Source: Micractinium sp. NFX-FRZ
Taxonomy: Eukaryota; Chlorophyta; Trebouxiophyceae; Chlorellales; Chlorellaceae
Reading direction: 5' to 3'
NCBI GenBank assembly: GCA_029339195.1
Contig: JAPTJF010000043.1
Coordinates: 1 to 64,000, forward strand
DNA length: 64,000 bases
Shown: in pieces, positions 57,189 to 64,000 of the stretch
How positions within the stretch are numbered: the stretch's first letter is position 1
Layout of the letters: every line of letters starts with the position of its first letter
Position numbers and translations under genes: made by a program
Notes under the pieces: model-generated
What the model saw: only the letters and a program-made list of their open reading frames with translations
Told to the model about the DNA's origin: nothing
Database searches by the model: none

Positions 57189-57668
57189 TTTCACTCCTTG
57201 GCGCTTGCAAGCTTTGTTGTAGTAGCAAGGCAGGTGGCCGCGGCCAGGGTAGCAGGCACACAGCGTGCCCTGCTGGCGGCCGCCGCACCGCTTGCTTTGA
57301 AAGCGCGCTTGCTTGCCTTTTTGACCTGCCCTGCAATTTTGTGTTGTGCACCTGCGTGCTTCCATCAAGTATGAAATTTGACAATCAACCGTGGGAACGG
57401 GGCGAGGGAGGGAGCTTGCATGTGACCCAAGGGCAGGCGGCGGCGGCACGCTGCGCTGTGCGGCGGAAGGGTCCAGTGGCAGTGAGTGACTCGCACCCTG
57501 GCGGCTAGTTCCTTGCTCGCCCTTGCAACCCGATCGCCGTTGCCGCTTGCCCCAGCGCCCCAGAGCGTGCAGGCGCTCGAGGTTGGAGGGTCTTCTGTAT
57601 TTGAGCAGCAGTGTTCGGGCAGACAAGCCTCGCACTTCAGCAACTTGCGGCCACACAACAAGCTGACA
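57189..57668. other. Spacer between carboxypeptidase and patatin-like genes
   Basis: 480 bases holding the carboxypeptidase 3' UTR and the patatin promoter. No TGTAA was found after the carboxypeptidase stop. The frame of the next gene extends upstream without an ATG. Confidence 0.4.
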
Positions 57669-59820
57669 ATGGCGGCCATGTCAAGCGCCTCAGCGACCCA
57701 GCAGCGGAAAGTGCCCTGCGCCAGCGCCGCGTCACGCCCAAGCCGGCGCCCGCTTCATGTCAGTGCCGCGGCCACAGGCATGTTTGCACCCTCGCGGCAG
57801 CCGCAGCAGCGCCAGCAGCAGCTTGGCGGGCTGTTCGGCGAGGACGCCGGCGCCGCCCGCAGCGGCGCTGGCCAGCCGCTGCCACTGCCCTGGTTCTCCC
57901 GCACTCAAGTGCCCGAGGAGCCTGTGGAGGTGAAACAGAGCGTGGCTACTGCGCAGCCCATCCTGTCCTTTGCTGGCGGCGGTGAGTGGGTGAGGGAAGG
58001 CGGGAGGCCGGGGCAGGGCACTCGAGACACCGCCAACAGCGGCGGTTGAGTGTGACTGCTGGGTGCAGTCAACCCAACCCTGGAGCCGCCAAACCCTTGT
58101 GGACCACCGCACACGACTACAATCTCACACCCCGCTTGCAACTTTACCCCCAGCACCCGCTTGTGACCAACACTCCCAGCACCCCTGTGTCTCACCGCCT
58201 GCCCTGTCCCCACCCGCCCGCAGGCATCTTCTTTTGGTGGGAGCTTGGCTGCCTGCGCTACCTGCACCGCAACTTTGATCTCACAAAGGTGCAGCTGGTG
58301 GGGGCGTCGGCGGGGGGGCTCATCGCCACCCTGGCGGCCTGCGGCGTCGACGAGGACAAGGCGGTGAGTGGGCGCGCCGCAAGCAAGGGAGCCGCGCGGG
58401 CGTTGTTGGTGGGTGCTGCACGCTTTCCTGGCGCGGCCTGGAGGCACTTTGCATGCCTGCTCTTTGACATCTGCTGCGCCCATCTTGGGCCCTCGCCGTG
58501 GGCCCCTGCGCAACCGCGCCCCACCCCAGCCTGTGCCATCATCTTGTTGTACCGCCGCCTCCTGTTTGCAGGTACGCGTGGCGTTTCGCATCGCCGAGGA
58601 GTACGGCGTGTTTGACCGCCCCGGAGGGCTGCAGGGCATCTGGGGGCAGCTTGTGCGCGACGTAAGCACCTTGTGCTCAAGCCCGACCTGCCTTGCCTGC
58701 CTGGGGCGCTGCTGGGGCCCCGCCCGCCAGCGTGCCAGCGCACGTGCGGCACGGCATGCATACCGTGCATGCAAAGCAACTCCTTGTGCTGGCCCTACAT
58801 ATTTACGCTCACACACTTGATTGCATCTCCCCCGCAGTGGCTGGACGAGCTGCTGCCAGAGGATGCCGCTGAGCTGTGCCGCGGGCGCGTGCGGCTGGTG
58901 GTCACCGACGTCCCCTCCCTCAAGCTGCGCTACCTGGAGGACTTCACCAGCAAGCAGGACCTGATCGACGCAAACAGTGAGCGCGGTTGCAACACAGCCA
59001 GCCGGTTGGCTGGGTTGGGGTGGTCGAGGGTGCAGGCAAGGGTTGTGGGTGGGCCAGCATGCACGTGACCTGTTCCTGCACCGCAACGCCAGGCCTGCCG
59101 CCCGGTGCGTGCCCTTGTACTGACCGCCGCCCTCTGCATTCCACCCCCACCGCCTGCCCTGTGCAGTGACCAGCGTGCACATCCCCTTCTTCCTGGACGG
59201 CAACGCCACACACACCTACCGGGGGCGCCAGTACATTGACGGCTCGCTGTGGGACTTTGTGATGGGCGACAACTCGGAGCTGATCAAGTGCTACGGGGAG
59301 GCGTGCGTGATCGACTATGTGAGCGGCAGCGGGACGCAGGGGTGTGGCGTTGTTGTTGTGGGTCAGGGGTGGGGCGGATGTGGTGTGCACACCAGTGTGG
59401 TGGCAGAGTGACATGCCGAGCGCAGCGGGGAGGCGTGTGCTGGACTGTGCGGGGCTAGCTGTGCACATGTCTGCTTCCTGTGATAGTCTGCTCGTTCCTG
59501 GCGCCTGCTGGCAGCCGTGCTCAAGCTCCAGCACGCGCTCCTCACGCACCCAACACCCCGCCCGCCCTTGTTCCACACACACACCCCCGCAGTTCCACGA
59601 CGACCAGCTGGTGTGGAGCCGCCTCGACTTCCTCAAGCTGTGCGACATCGAGAAGGTGCAGTCGTTTGTGCAGACGGGGTACGCGTACGCGGAGCGCACC
59701 GACGCGGCGGGCGACCTGTTTGAGCGCACGCTGGGGGATGTGCGCAAGGGCGCCGTGCGACAGCTGCTCGAGGTGCCCGTGTGGGGCCTGCGCCGCGCGC
59801 TGGCTTCCGTGGACGGGTAA
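57669..59820 (+). CDS. Patatin-like phospholipase, plastid-type N-terminus
   Basis: Six exons, 57669-57981, 58224-58363, 58572-58661, 58838-58976, 59167-59318 and 59593-59820, join in phase to 353 residues. The first 100 residues are rich in Ser, Ala, Arg and Gln and poor in acids, like a chloroplast transit peptide. The patatin core is LSFAGGGIFFWWELG (oxyanion Gly run at about 103-105), GASAGG with the nucleophile Ser (133), and YIDGSLWDF with the catalytic Asp (252). The Asp motif is DGS rather than the common DGG or DGA. These enzymes hydrolyse acyl groups from phospho- or galactolipids with a Ser-Asp dyad. The short C-terminal exon is rich in charged helices. It resembles animal PNPLA and algal lipases; the substrate is not predictable. 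Confidence 0.88.
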
Positions 59821-60926
59821 AGACGAGCGGCAGCTGCTGCTGCTAGAAGGCGGCGCCGCTTGCTGGCTGCCGGCTGTAAAGCCTTGGCAGCTGCTCGCGC
59901 CGCGGGGTGCGCGTCACAGCGCGCTCCCCGACTACAGCGTTTCTTAGTTCCTCCTTGCACTCAACCCACTGGGCCCACCAATCCAGATCACCCTCTGATG
60001 ACGACACACATGCGCTCGCCGCCGCGTGTCGCTCCCGACACCCCTCTCCCGCGCCGGCTCTGCCTTTGCCCTCTCTTGGGCCCCGGACTCCTGACCCCCC
60101 TTTCCTTCTCCACAACCATCCATACATCCATCCATCCGGCCGGCCGGCCCCCTGATCTGACGCCGATCTGCTGCTCTTCAAATGCCCTAATGCACCCCGC
60201 ACACAATGTGCGGGTATCCCTTCCCCTCCTCCCCCCTCCCTCCTCCCCTCAGTCCGAGACGATAAACGCTGCTGTACCTCCCCCCTCTCAGTCGCTCCAC
60301 CCATCTTCCCTCCCACATCGCACCTGCCCGCCCGCTTGAACCGCGGCAGCTGCCTCCCTCTCTCCCTCAGCCTGCTGCGTCAGCGGCCGCTTCCTTCCCC
60401 CATTCCTGCCGCTGCCTCGCCTGCCTGTCCCCGAACTGCCCCCATTTCCTCGGCATCCCGCATGCCCCTGCTTGCACCCTTGCCTCTCAGTGCACCCCAT
60501 ACGCTCTTTTGCACGCCAGCCTGGCACACCACCGCCTCCCAGTCAGGACGCCGCTGCCTCGCCTTCGGGCCTTTTGTGCGCGCCGCCTGCACTTTTGTAC
60601 CACCATCCCCCCGACCGCCCCTCCACTTGTGAGAGAGTACCGAGTACATATGTCTAATTTACTTTTTGATGGGCTTGCTGGACAAGCAGCCCCCACCTCC
60701 TCCTGTGAAAAAGCACACCACGAACACACTCATGCATAAAGTCCAGTCGGGTGGCAGCTGAAGAGGGACCAGCGGCGGTAGGGAGTAAGGAGGACACTGG
60801 GGGAGGAAAGAGCAGGCAGCGCTAATGCAGGGAAGAGGAGTGAAGAGAAGAGGGGCAACTGCTTGCCTGCTTCATGCAGGCGTCACGCCGCACAAAACAC
60901 CACACCAAGCTCCGGGTGCCCTCCCT
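59821..60926. other. Convergent 3' region of patatin-like and isomerase genes
   Basis: 1.1 kb. TGTAA at 59875-59879 lies 55 bases after the patatin stop. From about 59950 to 60640 the plus strand is C/T-rich with few G, so the isomerase mRNA would have a G/A-rich 3' UTR. No coding evidence and no minus-strand TGTAA were seen. Confidence 0.45.
59875..59879 (+). terminator. Candidate TGTAA polyadenylation signal, patatin-like gene
   Basis: TGTAA 55 bases after the stop codon. Confidence 0.5.

Positions 60927-64000
<3,074 letters not shown>

Noticed and set aside
60..60700. CRISPR arrays, phage, transposase or prokaryotic operon signals
   Set aside because: None seen. Repeats are intronic minisatellites, microsatellites or exon copies without regular spacers, and the genes are spliced eukaryotic genes.

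Overview
The window is a stretch of gene-dense, GC-rich nuclear DNA from a green alga, most likely a trebouxiophyte of the Chlorella/Micractinium type (an inference from gene style; no ribosomal or organelle marker is present). Genes are cut by many short introns (up to 17 in one gene), proteins carry Ala-, Gln- and Pro-rich low-complexity runs, several mRNAs end near the chlorophyte polyadenylation signal TGTAA, and predicted chloroplast transit peptides occur. Open frames on both strands are common because of the base composition, so gene calls rest on recognisable domains plus splice-phase bookkeeping.

Layout. 1-2.5 kb (+): 3' part of a proline-rich extracellular protein with a VWD-like module. 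5.3-9.0 kb (-): three-RRM RNA-binding protein, probably with a long C-rich 3' UTR. 10.7-14.1 kb (-): plastid-targeted PP2C phosphatase. 14.4-20.9 kb (+): N-acylated PH-domain protein kinase with a DYD instead of a DFG motif; it is head to head with the phosphatase. 21.2-25.7 and 26.1-30.0 kb (+): tandem paralogues of DUF707-like membrane-anchored lumenal proteins. 30.3-31.1 kb (-): NAA38-like LSM protein of NatC. 31.8-33.5 kb (-): small C2-domain protein. 34.2-42.9 kb (+): DDX46/Prp5 spliceosomal helicase, 18 exons. 44.3-46.3 kb (+): bZIP factor with a polyglutamine tract. 46.9-49.4 kb (+): SYLF lipid-binding protein with a repetitive Ser/Pro/Arg tail. 49.8-51.7 kb (-): NUDX23-like FAD pyrophosphatase. 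52.0-57.2 kb (+): serine carboxypeptidase, 13 exons, with a 104-base assembly gap in one intron. 57.7-59.8 kb (+): patatin-like lipase. 60.9-64.0 kb (-): glucose-6-phosphate isomerase, 5' part outside the window.

The genes do not form one pathway; this is an ordinary chromosomal neighbourhood. The most striking structure is not a gene. Introns of at least eight of the genes carry decayed copies of the end or start of an adjacent exon, often with the splice site included (clearest in the carboxypeptidase, the isomerase, the PH-kinase, the helicase and one DUF707-like gene). One intron has the same 12 bases across both of its splice junctions, as expected if introns arise by tandem duplication of AGGT-containing exon segments. 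Five introns appear to use GC instead of GT donors, one of them supported by comparison with the tandem paralogue. These are the points most worth a second look.
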